Shown one piece after another: positions 18,296 to 26,100 of a DNA stretch of 64,000 nt. The notes under the pieces are model-generated. The model searched no databases and was not told the origin of the DNA. It saw only the letters and a program-made list of their open reading frames with translations. Both the position numbers and the translations under genes were made by a program. Position 1 is the stretch's first letter. Every line of letters starts with the position of its first letter. Source of the DNA: CBDCNP01 sp965222425. Its GTDB lineage: Bacteria; Acidobacteriota; Vicinamibacteria; Marinacidobacterales; DATDRI01. The stretch covers positions 10,993 through 74,992 of the forward strand of contig CBDCTW010000011.1 in assembly GCA_965222425.1 (NCBI GenBank). Direction: 5' to 3'.

Positions 18296-19405
18296 TTGTC
18301 GGGGAGCCGAAATGGTCTGCGGCTGCTGGTGGCGGCAGGTGGCACCGGGGGGCATCTCTACCCGGCCCTTGCGGTCGCTCGGGAGCTCCAGCAGCGGGAT
18401 TCGGAGTCAGAAGTGATCTTCGCGGGCACCAGACGCGGATTGGAGAGGAAAGTGGTTCCCCATGCCGGATACCCGCTCGAGATCCTGAGAGTGGAACCGC
18501 TCCGCGGTGGTTCGCTCCTGCGAAAGCTGAAAGGTTTGTTGCAGATTGGCCCAGCGATGATCGAATCCTCACGGCTCCTCAAGCGAGTTCGGCCTCACGT
18601 CGTCATGGGCGTGGGCGGCTACGTTTCCGGCCCGCTACTGGCGGTCGCCGCCGTCTCGGGAGTGCCGACGCTCATCCTGGAGCCCAATGCGGAACCGGGG
18701 TTGACCAATCGATGGTTGTCTTCCTTTGTAGATGCCGCCGCTCTTGCTTGGGAGGAGACAGGACGCTTTTTCCGCGGGAAGGGTTTTGTCTCTGGCAATC
18801 CGGTTCGAGAAGAGATCACGCGTGTCGACTCGCGCCCGCCGGGCGAAACGATGCCGGTGCTGCTTTTCGGGGGAAGCCAAGGCTCCCTCGCGCTCAACCG
18901 CGCCATGGTCGAAGCGCTTCCTTACCTCCGGTCCCATCGGGACCGGCTGCGGATCACGCATCAGACCGGCGAGGCGGGGCTCGAGTGGGTACGGACGGCC
19001 TACCAAGAAGAGGGATGGACCGCTCGCGTCGAAGCCTATTTGGACGCGATGGCGAAGGAATATGGAGATTGTGACCTGGTTGTGTCTCGGGCGGGGGCGA
19101 CGACGTGTGCGGAATTGGCCGCGGCAGGGCGAGGAGCGGTTTTGGTTCCCCTGCCACTTGCCGGAGGACACCAGCGAGCGAACGCCGAGGCCATGGAGCG
19201 GGCAGGCGCAGCCCGAATCGTTCTACAAGAAAAGCTCACCGGCGAACATCTTGCCCACACCGTGATCGATCTCCTGGAGGATCGAGCTAGTCGCCAACGA
19301 ATGGCGGAGGCCGCCAAGACATTGGCAAGGCCGGGAGCGGCCGGGGTGATCGTCGATCGTCTGGTGGAACTGGCTCGCAAGAATACGAGAGAGGAGGCGG
19401 CGTGA
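18296..19405 (+). CDS. murG: Lipid II synthase MurG (UDP-GlcNAc transferase)
   Basis: MurG transfers GlcNAc from UDP-GlcNAc to lipid I on the cytoplasmic face. It shows the first G-loop LLVAAGGTGGHLYPALA, a second glycine-rich GVGGYVSGPLL, the VLLFGGSQGSLALNRAM G-loop, and the donor-binding VVSRAGATTCAELAAAGR...PLPLAGGHQRANA. The TTG start at 18296 lies just after the ftsW stop, with AAAGG overlapping that stop as a weak ribosome site. Length of 369 aa is typical. It ends in a GTGA overlap with murC. Confidence 0.95.
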   Translation: MSGSRNGLRLLVAAGGTGGHLYPALAVARELQQRDSESEVIFAGTRRGLERKVVPHAGYPLEILRVEPLRGGSLLRKLKGLLQIGPAMIESSRLLKRVRPHVVMGVGGYVSGPLLAVAAVSGVPTLILEPNAEPGLTNRWLSSFVDAAALAWEETGRFFRGKGFVSGNPVREEITRVDSRPPGETMPVLLFGGSQGSLALNRAMVEALPYLRSHRDRLRITHQTGEAGLEWVRTAYQEEGWTARVEAYLDAMAKEYGDCDLVVSRAGATTCAELAAAGRGAVLVPLPLAGGHQRANAEAMERAGAARIVLQEKLTGEHLAHTVIDLLEDRASRQRMAEAAKTLARPGAAGVIVDRLVELARKNTREEAA

Positions 19406-20790
19406 GTGCTCCGTTGTTCTCCCGAAAGACCCGGATCCATTTCGTGGGCGTGGGAGGAATCGGAATGAGTGGGCTGGCCGAGGTGCTCGTGAACCTCGGC
19501 TACCCGGTGAGCGGTTCTGACTTGCGCAAAGGCGCCGTGGTCGAGCGCCTTCAGTCGATGGGAGTCAAGTTCTTCGAAAAACATCGCAAGGATCAGGTGC
19601 GGGGCGCCGACGTGGTGGTCGTCTCGTCTGCCGTGGGCTCCGATAATCCGGAGCTCGAGGAGGCGCGGCGACTTCAAATCCCGATCATTCCGCGCGCCGA
19701 GATGCTGGCGGAGTTGATGCGGTTGAAGTACGGCATCGCGGTGGCCGGCTCGCACGGAAAGACGTCGACGACTTCGATGATCGCGGTGCTGTTGGATCGC
19801 GCGGGTCTGGATCCGACGATGGTGATCGGCGGCCGGCTGGGGATCCTGGGCAGCAACGCCAAGCTGGGCCGCTCGGCTTACATGATTGTAGAAGCGGATG
19901 AGTCCGATCGCAGCTTCTTGCACCTCTCCCCGGTGGCGGCGGTGGTCACTGGAATCGATCGCGAGCACCTGGAAGCCTATCGCGGCATGGAGGATCTGAA
20001 GGACGCCTTCGTAGATTTCATGAACAAGATCCCCTTTTACGGTGTGTCTCTAGTGTGTCTGGATGATGAGCGCGTGCAGGACATTTTGCCCCGCATCAAG
20101 CGACGCTATGTGACGTACGGCTTCTCGACGCAGGCCGATATTACCGCAGACGCTATCAATCTGTCGGGCATGAATTCTTGCTACCGGTTGAAGATCCGTG
20201 GACAGGAGATGGGCTCGATCAAGCTTCGCGTTCCGGGGCGACACAACGCCTTGAACAGCCTGGCGGCGGTGGGCGTGGGGCTGGAGTTGGGCATCTCGCT
20301 CGAGGACATCAATGTCGGTCTCGAGTCTTACTCGGGAGTCGATCGAAGATTTCAGGTTAAAGGAGACCATGGGGGAATCCTGGTGGTGGATGATTACGGA
20401 CACCATCCTACGGAGATACGAGCCAGCTTGGCCACCGCAAAAGAGGCGTTCGGGCGTCGCACGGTCGTTGTGTTCCAGCCCCATCGTTACTCGCGGGTGA
20501 AGGCGCTCTTCGATGAATTCTGTCGCGCCTTTCATCAGGCGGATCTCTTGTTGGTGACCGAGATCTATCCAGCCGGAGAGGTTCCGTTGCCGGACGTAAC
20601 CGGTCAACGGCTTGCGGACGGTATCAAAGAGCATGGTCCCCGCGATGTCCGCTTCGTCGAAGACATGCAAACGATTCCTCAGATCTTGAAAGACCAGGCT
20701 CGAGAGGGTGACCTGATCATGACGCTGGGAGCGGGCAGCGTCACGTCGCTCTCTGACGAGCTGGCGGAGATGATTCGTGAACGCGGTTGA
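19402..20790 (+). CDS. murC: UDP-MurNAc:L-alanine ligase MurC
   Basis: MurC joins L-alanine to UDP-MurNAc, the first amino acid of the stem peptide. Motifs are HFVGVGGIGMSGLAEVL, SDLRKGAVVERL, SSAVGSDNPELEEA, the P-loop AGSHGKTSTTSM, VEADESDRSFLHL, ITGIDREHLEAY-like sequence, RHNALNSLAAVGV and DDYGHHPTEIRASL near 325. GTG start at 19402 overlapping the murG stop. 462 aa is the family norm. The 3' end overlaps murB by 14 nt. Confidence 0.95.
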   Translation: MSAPLFSRKTRIHFVGVGGIGMSGLAEVLVNLGYPVSGSDLRKGAVVERLQSMGVKFFEKHRKDQVRGADVVVVSSAVGSDNPELEEARRLQIPIIPRAEMLAELMRLKYGIAVAGSHGKTSTTSMIAVLLDRAGLDPTMVIGGRLGILGSNAKLGRSAYMIVEADESDRSFLHLSPVAAVVTGIDREHLEAYRGMEDLKDAFVDFMNKIPFYGVSLVCLDDERVQDILPRIKRRYVTYGFSTQADITADAINLSGMNSCYRLKIRGQEMGSIKLRVPGRHNALNSLAAVGVGLELGISLEDINVGLESYSGVDRRFQVKGDHGGILVVDDYGHHPTEIRASLATAKEAFGRRTVVVFQPHRYSRVKALFDEFCRAFHQADLLLVTEIYPAGEVPLPDVTGQRLADGIKEHGPRDVRFVEDMQTIPQILKDQAREGDLIMTLGAGSVTSLSDELAEMIRERG

Positions 20791-21691
20791 GGATCCGGTC
20801 GTGCAGCTGGTCACTGCCTTCAAGGAGGCAGGGGTGCGTTTTCGGCAGGAAGAACCCTTGGCTCGCTATACGACGGTCCGCTTGGGAGGGCCGGCAGAGG
20901 TGTTGGCGTTCCCCGCTTCGACGGAAGAGTTGCTGTCCGCGGTTCGTTTGGCCAACGAGCTGAAGGTTCCTGCACGTGTGTTGGGAGGGGGCAGCAATCT
21001 TCTGGTGAGCGATGAAGGCGTTCGCGGACTCGTCATTCACACGGGAGCGATGAAGATCGTCGGTTTTGGAGACAAAGGAGAAATCGAGGCCGAAGCCGGC
21101 GCTCATTTTCCTGGGTTGGTAAGGGCTGCCGTGTCGCGGGGACTACGCGGTCTCGAAGGTGGGGTCGGCATTCCCGGCTCCCTGGGTGGTGTCCTGACGA
21201 TGAATGCCGGCGCCTATGGGTTCTCCATCGCCGAGTGGGTCGAGCACGTCACGGTCGTTGACCCACGGGGAGAGAAGTTGGAGCTTTCGCGGGAGCAGAT
21301 CGATTTTCGCTATCGTCATTCTTCTTTCGGAGACGAGCTGGTGGTGGCGAGATGCCGAGTGAAACTGGCTGAGGACGATCCGCGGGCTATCCGTGCGGAC
21401 ATGGACAAACAGCTGGCGGATCGCAAGACAAGCCAGCCGGTCGGAGTGAAGAGCGCGGGCTGCATCTTCAAGAACCCATCGGGCGAATCGGCCGGCCGGC
21501 TCATCGACAGCTTGGGGCTGAAGGGACGGGGCGTGGGTGGTGCCCGAGTCTCCGAGGTCCATGCCAATTTCTTTGTTCACGACGGCAGGGCAACGACGGC
21601 AGATGTCCTGGCCCTGATCGAGGAGATCAAAGAGAAGGTTTATCAGGCTACCTCGATCGAGTTGGAGGAGGAGGTCCGGCAGTGGAGTTAG
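20777..21691 (+). CDS. murB: UDP-N-acetylenolpyruvoylglucosamine reductase MurB (type II-like)
   Basis: MurB is a FAD enzyme that reduces UDP-GlcNAc-enolpyruvate to UDP-MurNAc with NADPH. The FAD-binding half shows YTTVRLGGPAEVLAFP, VLGGGSNLLVSDEG and GVGIPGSLGGVLTMNAGAYG. The C-terminal half shows KSAGCIFKNPSGESAG and VSEVHANFFV. The proton-donor position, usually Ser in AGSxFKNP, is Cys here (near residue 229), a substitution that also occurs in other MurB proteins. At 304 aa it is of the shorter type II form. GTG start inside the murC 3' end. Confidence 0.94.
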   Translation: MNAVEDPVVQLVTAFKEAGVRFRQEEPLARYTTVRLGGPAEVLAFPASTEELLSAVRLANELKVPARVLGGGSNLLVSDEGVRGLVIHTGAMKIVGFGDKGEIEAEAGAHFPGLVRAAVSRGLRGLEGGVGIPGSLGGVLTMNAGAYGFSIAEWVEHVTVVDPRGEKLELSREQIDFRYRHSSFGDELVVARCRVKLAEDDPRAIRADMDKQLADRKTSQPVGVKSAGCIFKNPSGESAGRLIDSLGLKGRGVGGARVSEVHANFFVHDGRATTADVLALIEEIKEKVYQATSIELEEEVRQWS

Positions 21692-22575
21692 AGAAGCGAG
21701 CGAGGCGGAGTACAACCCCGTCCGAGCGCTTCTTGAGGAGGCGCGTCCGTCCTCGGCGTGCCTCAAAAAGGGTGGTCTTGGTGGCGCTGCGATGGATGGG
21801 AGCAGTCACCGGGCTCGCGATTCTCGTCGCAACGGGGTTTTGGACCGCCGCGGCGGCGGGGCGAGCTCCTGAGCTCGCCGTGAGCAGAATTCTTGTCGAG
21901 GGGAACGAACGACTGGTGGAGGGGGAGATTCTGGAAGTGCTGGGGCTTGATCCTGGCTCGAATATTCTCTCGTTGGACCTCGATACTTTGAAGCAGAAGC
22001 TGCTCCGTTCGGCCTGGGTGAAGGATGTGCAGCTGGCGCGGGTTCTTCCCGCAACCCTCATTCTCAAGCTGGTGGAGCGCGTTCCGCTCGGAATCGCCGT
22101 GTTGGATCGTCTCTACCTCATCGATGCCGACGGGGTTTTTCTCGACGAGATGGGTCCTGGTTACGGAGACCTTGCGCTTCCTGTGGTCAGCGGACTCGCG
22201 GATGAGCGAGGAGAGTTACTACCCGGTCGCCGCGAACTGGCGGGGCGAGTCCTTTCGGCCTTAGCGGCCGATGAAAGGCTCGAATCGGTGGTATCGGAGA
22301 TCGACGTCTCGGGAGGCGTCGACTCGATCCGGGTCTTGCTTCGCCATCCGCCCCTCGCCATCATCGGAGGTGAAGCCGACTTGGCTTCTCGTCTCCGGGA
22401 GATCGTTCCACTTACGGAAGAGATCCAAAAGCGTTTTTCATCGGTTGAGGTTGTGGACGTGCGCTTCCAAGGACGCGTGTACTTGCAACTCGCCGCGCCC
22501 GAAATGTCGGAGGACGTCGTGCTCGAGACGTCTGAAGATGTTGTCGAAGAGCGAGTCCCGGCTGGGGGGAGGTGA
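21682..22575 (+). CDS. ftsQ: Cell division protein FtsQ
   Basis: FtsQ is a bitopic divisome protein linking early and late division proteins. A basic, Arg-rich cytoplasmic N-terminus (about 35 residues, REKR/RRVRPRRASKR type) precedes one membrane segment (about 38-55). The POTRA domain then starts near 65 (ELAVSRILVEGNERLVEGEILEVL) and is followed by the FtsQ beta domain (ILKLVERVPLGIAVLDRLYLIDADGVFLDE). 297 aa. GTG start 10 nt inside murB. Family identity is supported by the POTRA signature and by its place before ftsA. Confidence 0.92.
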   Translation: MELEKRARRSTTPSERFLRRRVRPRRASKRVVLVALRWMGAVTGLAILVATGFWTAAAAGRAPELAVSRILVEGNERLVEGEILEVLGLDPGSNILSLDLDTLKQKLLRSAWVKDVQLARVLPATLILKLVERVPLGIAVLDRLYLIDADGVFLDEMGPGYGDLALPVVSGLADERGELLPGRRELAGRVLSALAADERLESVVSEIDVSGGVDSIRVLLRHPPLAIIGGEADLASRLREIVPLTEEIQKRFSSVEVVDVRFQGRVYLQLAAPEMSEDVVLETSEDVVEERVPAGGR

Positions 22576-23825
22576 TGGTCCTGACCAAGAAAGAGAGATA
22601 CATCGTTGGCATCGACATCGGCACGACCAAGGTGACTGCCATCGTCAGTGAGGTAACGGAGGATGGTCGGCTGGAGATCATCGGTATCGGTTCGACCGGG
22701 TCCAAGGGTTTGCGCAAGGGGATGGTGATCAGCCTCGAGCAGACCGTCGAGTCCATCAAGCGCGTGGTCGAAGAGGCGGAGCTCATGGCGGGGGTAGAGA
22801 TCGAATCGGCCTACGTCGGTCTCGCCGGAGGGCACATCACGGGCTTCAACAGCCGAGCGGTCGTGGCAATCACCAGCAAGACCCGTGAGATCTGTAGGGA
22901 AGACGTCTACCGAGCCATCGAGGCGGCCAAAGCCATTCCGTTGCCAAGCGACCGGGAGATTGTCCACGTGCTGCCGCAAGAGTTCGTGGTGGACGGGCAC
23001 GACGGGATCTTCGATCCCACCGAGATGACCGGTGCCCGACTCGAAGCCAACGTGCACATCATCACCGCGAGCACGACCGCCATCCAGAACATCGTGACGT
23101 GTGTGAATCGCGCGGGGATGGAAGTCATCGAGACGGTGCTGGAACAGTTGGCAGCGGCCGAAGCATGCCTGACCGACGACGAAAGGGAGCTCGGCGTCGC
23201 CTTACTCGATATCGGTGGAGGAACGACCGATATCGCCATCTTCGACAAAGGTACCATCTGGCACACGTCGGTCTTACCGACCGGCGGAGATCACTTCACT
23301 AACGACGTCGCAGTTGGATTGCGCACTCCCATCTTGGAGGCGGAGAAGATCAAGAAGAAGTACGGTTGCGCCTTGGCGACGATGGTCTCGGAAGAGGACA
23401 CCATCGAGGTGCGAGGTGTAGGGGGGCGGAAACCGCGTATCCTCGGACGCCAGATCCTGGCGGACATTCTTCAACCGCGAGCGGAAGAGATTTGCCACTT
23501 GGTGTTTCAAGAGATTCGTCGCGCCGGCTACGAGCGAGTCTTGAACTCCGGCGTGGTCATCACCGGTGGAAGCGCGTCTTTGGAGGGACTTCCCGAAGTG
23601 GCGGAGCGAGTCTTTGATATGCCGATTCGTCGGGGGGTTCCGGCCGGCATCGGTGGGCTTGTAGATGTCGTGGCGAGCCCATCTTACGCTGCCGGGGTGG
23701 GGTTGGTGCTTTATGGGCTCAGAAGTAGGTCGAATCGCCTCACGCCTCGCGATACGCGAACGCCACTCGGGCGGATGAAGGCGCGGGTGCGCGAGTGGCT
23801 ACAGGCAGTGTCAATGAGTTTTTGA
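22572..23825 (+). CDS. ftsA: Cell division protein FtsA
   Basis: FtsA is an actin-like ATPase that tethers FtsZ to the membrane. It shows the phosphate-1 motif YIVGIDIGTTKVTAIV, the SHS2/1C domain, the phosphate-2 motif VALLDIGGGTTDIAIF, and the adenosine motif VVITGGSASLEGLPEVAE. The C-terminus ends with the amphipathic membrane-targeting helix (MKARVREWLQAVSMSF). 417 aa. Either GTG at 22572 or ATG at 22575 can serve as the start; both overlap the ftsQ stop. Confidence 0.95.
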   Translation: MMVLTKKERYIVGIDIGTTKVTAIVSEVTEDGRLEIIGIGSTGSKGLRKGMVISLEQTVESIKRVVEEAELMAGVEIESAYVGLAGGHITGFNSRAVVAITSKTREICREDVYRAIEAAKAIPLPSDREIVHVLPQEFVVDGHDGIFDPTEMTGARLEANVHIITASTTAIQNIVTCVNRAGMEVIETVLEQLAAAEACLTDDERELGVALLDIGGGTTDIAIFDKGTIWHTSVLPTGGDHFTNDVAVGLRTPILEAEKIKKKYGCALATMVSEEDTIEVRGVGGRKPRILGRQILADILQPRAEEICHLVFQEIRRAGYERVLNSGVVITGGSASLEGLPEVAERVFDMPIRRGVPAGIGGLVDVVASPSYAAGVGLVLYGLRSRSNRLTPRDTRTPLGRMKARVREWLQAVSMSF

Positions 23826-23849
23826 TTCCTCGACAAGGGAGGTGGGTGA

Positions 23850-25061
23850 ATGATTCGTTTCGCAGACGACGCTTTAACGGCAGATACACCGAAGGATTTC
23901 GCTTTTGAAGAAGGACTCGTCACTGGGGCCAAGATCAAGGTGATCGGAGTGGGCGGGGGAGGTGGCAACGCCGTGAATCGGATGATCGCTTCCCGCATCG
24001 GCGGAATCGAGTTCGTTTCCGCCAACACCGATGCTCAAGCACTCCGTACGAACCATGCCACGACCAAGATCCAACTCGGTGAGAAGCTCACCAAGGGGCT
24101 GGGCTGCGGCGCCCAACCGGAGCTCGGGCGGCAAGCGGCACTCGAGGATACAGAAAAGATCCTCGAGGTCCTAGAGGGAGCGGACATGGTTTTCATCACC
24201 GCTGGCCTGGGAGGTGGAACCGGAACCGGTGGCGCGCCCATCGTCGCCTCGCTGGCTAGCGAGCTGGGTGCGCTGACGGTGGCGGTGGTAACGAAACCGT
24301 TTACGTTCGAAGGTAAGCGTCGGATGGCGCAGGCCGATCAAGGGATCAGCGAGCTGCGCGACTGCGTCGATACGCTCATCTGCATCCCGAACGACCGGCT
24401 GCTCGCAACCGTCGAAAGGGATACACCCCTGCCTGAAGCGTTCAGCGTGGCGGACGATGTCTTGCGGCAGGCCGTCCAGGGCATCTCCGATCTGATCACC
24501 GTCCCGGGCCTCATCAACTTGGACTTTGCCGACGTCAAAACCATCATGCGCGGCATGGGCGATGCGGTGATGGGCACCGGTATTGCCAGCGGAGAGAATC
24601 GGGCCGTGGAAGCCGCCCAGAAGGCCATTTCCAGCCCGCTTCTCGAAGACACTTCGATCCAGGGGGCGAAGGGGGTCATCATTAATATCACCGGTGGCGA
24701 CGACCTGAGCCTCAACGAAGTGAACGAAGCATCTTCGATCATTCACCAAGAGGCCGACGAGGATGCGGTCATCATCTTCGGCGCGGTCATGGAGCCCAAG
24801 ATGGAAGGGAAGGTCAAGATCACCGTCATCGCCACCGGCTTCCCGAGGAACGAAAAGGCCGGCCGTTTGCAGCGAGCTACGACTCCGGTGGACATGCAGA
24901 ACTACCAGTCGGTGGTCCGCGAGGGTGCCTCCGCGGGGAGCAACTTTTACCGTCCGGGAAGCGAACAGAGCGAAGTGGACAGTGGCATCAACACGGATTT
25001 GGACTTCGGTCCGGTGGAAGAGGATCTCGACGTTCCGACTTTCTTGAGACAAACGAAATAA
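23850..25061 (+). CDS. ftsZ: Cell division protein FtsZ
   Basis: FtsZ is the tubulin-like GTPase that forms the division ring. The GTP-binding motifs are clear: VIGVGGGGGNAVNRM, the tubulin signature GGGTGTGGAPIVA, and the T7 loop region NLDFADVKTIM. The short conserved C-terminal peptide (LDVPTFLR), which binds FtsA and other partners, is present at the very end after a flexible linker. A strong GGGAGG ribosome site precedes the ATG. 403 aa. Last gene of the dcw cluster. Confidence 0.97.
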   Translation: MIRFADDALTADTPKDFAFEEGLVTGAKIKVIGVGGGGGNAVNRMIASRIGGIEFVSANTDAQALRTNHATTKIQLGEKLTKGLGCGAQPELGRQAALEDTEKILEVLEGADMVFITAGLGGGTGTGGAPIVASLASELGALTVAVVTKPFTFEGKRRMAQADQGISELRDCVDTLICIPNDRLLATVERDTPLPEAFSVADDVLRQAVQGISDLITVPGLINLDFADVKTIMRGMGDAVMGTGIASGENRAVEAAQKAISSPLLEDTSIQGAKGVIINITGGDDLSLNEVNEASSIIHQEADEDAVIIFGAVMEPKMEGKVKITVIATGFPRNEKAGRLQRATTPVDMQNYQSVVREGASAGSNFYRPGSEQSEVDSGINTDLDFGPVEEDLDVPTFLRQTK

Positions 25062-25069
25062 CCGCCACG

Positions 25070-25118
25070 AGCTGCGGTTCCTAGCTCACAAGCTGCGGTT
25101 CTGCAGCATGAGCTGCGG
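25070..25118 (+). repeat. Three short direct repeats AGCTGCGG
   Basis: AGCTGCGGTTC occurs at 25070-25080 and 25091-25101. A third, shorter copy (AGCTGCGG) lies at 25111-25118. Spacing is 20-21 bp, about two helical turns. The repeats sit right before the toxin-antitoxin promoter, so an operator for the RHH antitoxin is plausible. They could equally be an eroded repeat at the end of the ftsZ operon. Confidence 0.45.
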
Positions 25119-25128
25119 AGTCCGGCAT

Positions 25129-25157
25129 TTGACATCACTAGGACATCCTCGTAACAT
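25129..25157 (+). promoter_or_regulatory. Promoter of the toxin-antitoxin operon, near-leaderless
   Basis: Perfect TTGACA (25129-25134), 17-base spacer, then TAACAT (25152-25157). The ATG of the antitoxin is at 25164, about where transcription would start. No Shine-Dalgarno sequence fits in between, so the mRNA is predicted to be leaderless. Confidence 0.6.
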
Positions 25158-25163
25158 CATAGC

Positions 25164-25421
25164 ATGCATCGCACTCAAATATACTTGACCAAATCCCAGC
25201 ACCGTGCCCTACGCCGTGCCTCCGACCGGGAAGGCGTCAGCATGACGGAGCTCTTGCGCCGCATGATCGACCGGTACGTGGTAAGCAAGCCTGGAAAACC
25301 AGAGTTCACGAAGGAAGCCGTCATGTCTTTCGTTGGGTTGGCAGAGAGCGGTCGCACCGACGTCTCCGAGCGACACGACGCCGCGCTCGACGCCGCGTTC
25401 CGTGGCGAAGCTCTTCGTTGA
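25164..25421 (+). CDS. Ribbon-helix-helix antitoxin
   Basis: This 85-residue protein begins with a beta strand and two helices of the MetJ/Arc/CopG type: RTQIYLTKSQHRALRRASDREGVSMTELLRRMID (in parts). The strand RTQIYL would enter the DNA major groove. The remaining C-terminal part is likely the toxin-neutralising segment. It precedes and overlaps a PIN-domain gene by 20 nt, the standard VapB-VapC order. As in other such modules it probably represses its own promoter; the AGCTGCGG repeats are candidate sites. Confidence 0.8.
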   Translation: MHRTQIYLTKSQHRALRRASDREGVSMTELLRRMIDRYVVSKPGKPEFTKEAVMSFVGLAESGRTDVSERHDAALDAAFRGEALR

Positions 25422-25830
25422 CACCGGCGCGTTCTACGCAATGGCGGATCGCTCCGATCGTCATCACGTGGAAGCAGCGAGGACGTTCGAGGACCGCGCA
25501 GGCGAAGACGATCTCACGACGACGGATCACGTGTTTGTGGAGACTTGGTTCTTGATCCGCTCCCGACTCGGACGCGCTGCGGCGATGCGGTTCTGGAACG
25601 CCATCGAGACGGGCGTGGTCACCATGCTCGGTGTGACGTCGCGGGACATGTTGCGAGGCCACCAGATCGCGCGTGAATGGGCGGATCAGAAGTTCAGCGT
25701 CGTCGACTGCACCAGCTTCGCCGTCATGGAGCGTTCCGGTATCAGGCGAGCCTTCGCGTTCGATACTCACTTTCGGGTGGTTCGGCTAGGTTCGCGGCGC
25801 AACCGGGCTCTGACCCTACTACCTGGTTGA
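25402..25830 (+). CDS. PIN-domain ribonuclease toxin (VapC-like)
   Basis: PIN toxins are Mg2+-dependent ribonucleases that cut tRNA or rRNA. The acidic residues of the active site are all visible: Asp in KLFVDTGAFYAM, Glu in HVFVETWFL, Asp in FSVVDCTSFAVM, and Asp in AFAFDTHF. The GTG at 25402 is the best start because the conserved N-terminus (VAKLFVDTG) begins there, giving 142 aa. An earlier ATG at 25333 in this frame lies inside the antitoxin gene and adds an unrelated sequence. Likely translated by coupling with the antitoxin. Confidence 0.82.
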   Translation: MAKLFVDTGAFYAMADRSDRHHVEAARTFEDRAGEDDLTTTDHVFVETWFLIRSRLGRAAAMRFWNAIETGVVTMLGVTSRDMLRGHQIAREWADQKFSVVDCTSFAVMERSGIRRAFAFDTHFRVVRLGSRRNRALTLLPG

Positions 25831-26100
25831 GACCTCCACCCCTGCTTTGTTTGCACGGGAGCCCGCGCCTGTCTACTGTTGATTTTTCAGCCCGTGCGGG
25901 ACTACTTTCACGCATAACAGGCTGAGGGCCTCCCATGTTGCTCAACCCCGGCACCAAACTGGGTCCGACTATTCTTGGTCTGACGAGGCTATTGTGTGAA
26001 CTTGCCCCGTCACTCGATCTACCCCTCCCCCCTCTGGGGAGATCTGGCGTCAACAAACGGGGTGCCGTTGACAACGTGGTCAGACGCCGGGTGAGGGGCC

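Noticed and set aside
25831..26100. Small genes between the toxin and the kinase
   Set aside because: Frames there lack ribosome sites and protein-like composition; the stretch is under 300 bp.
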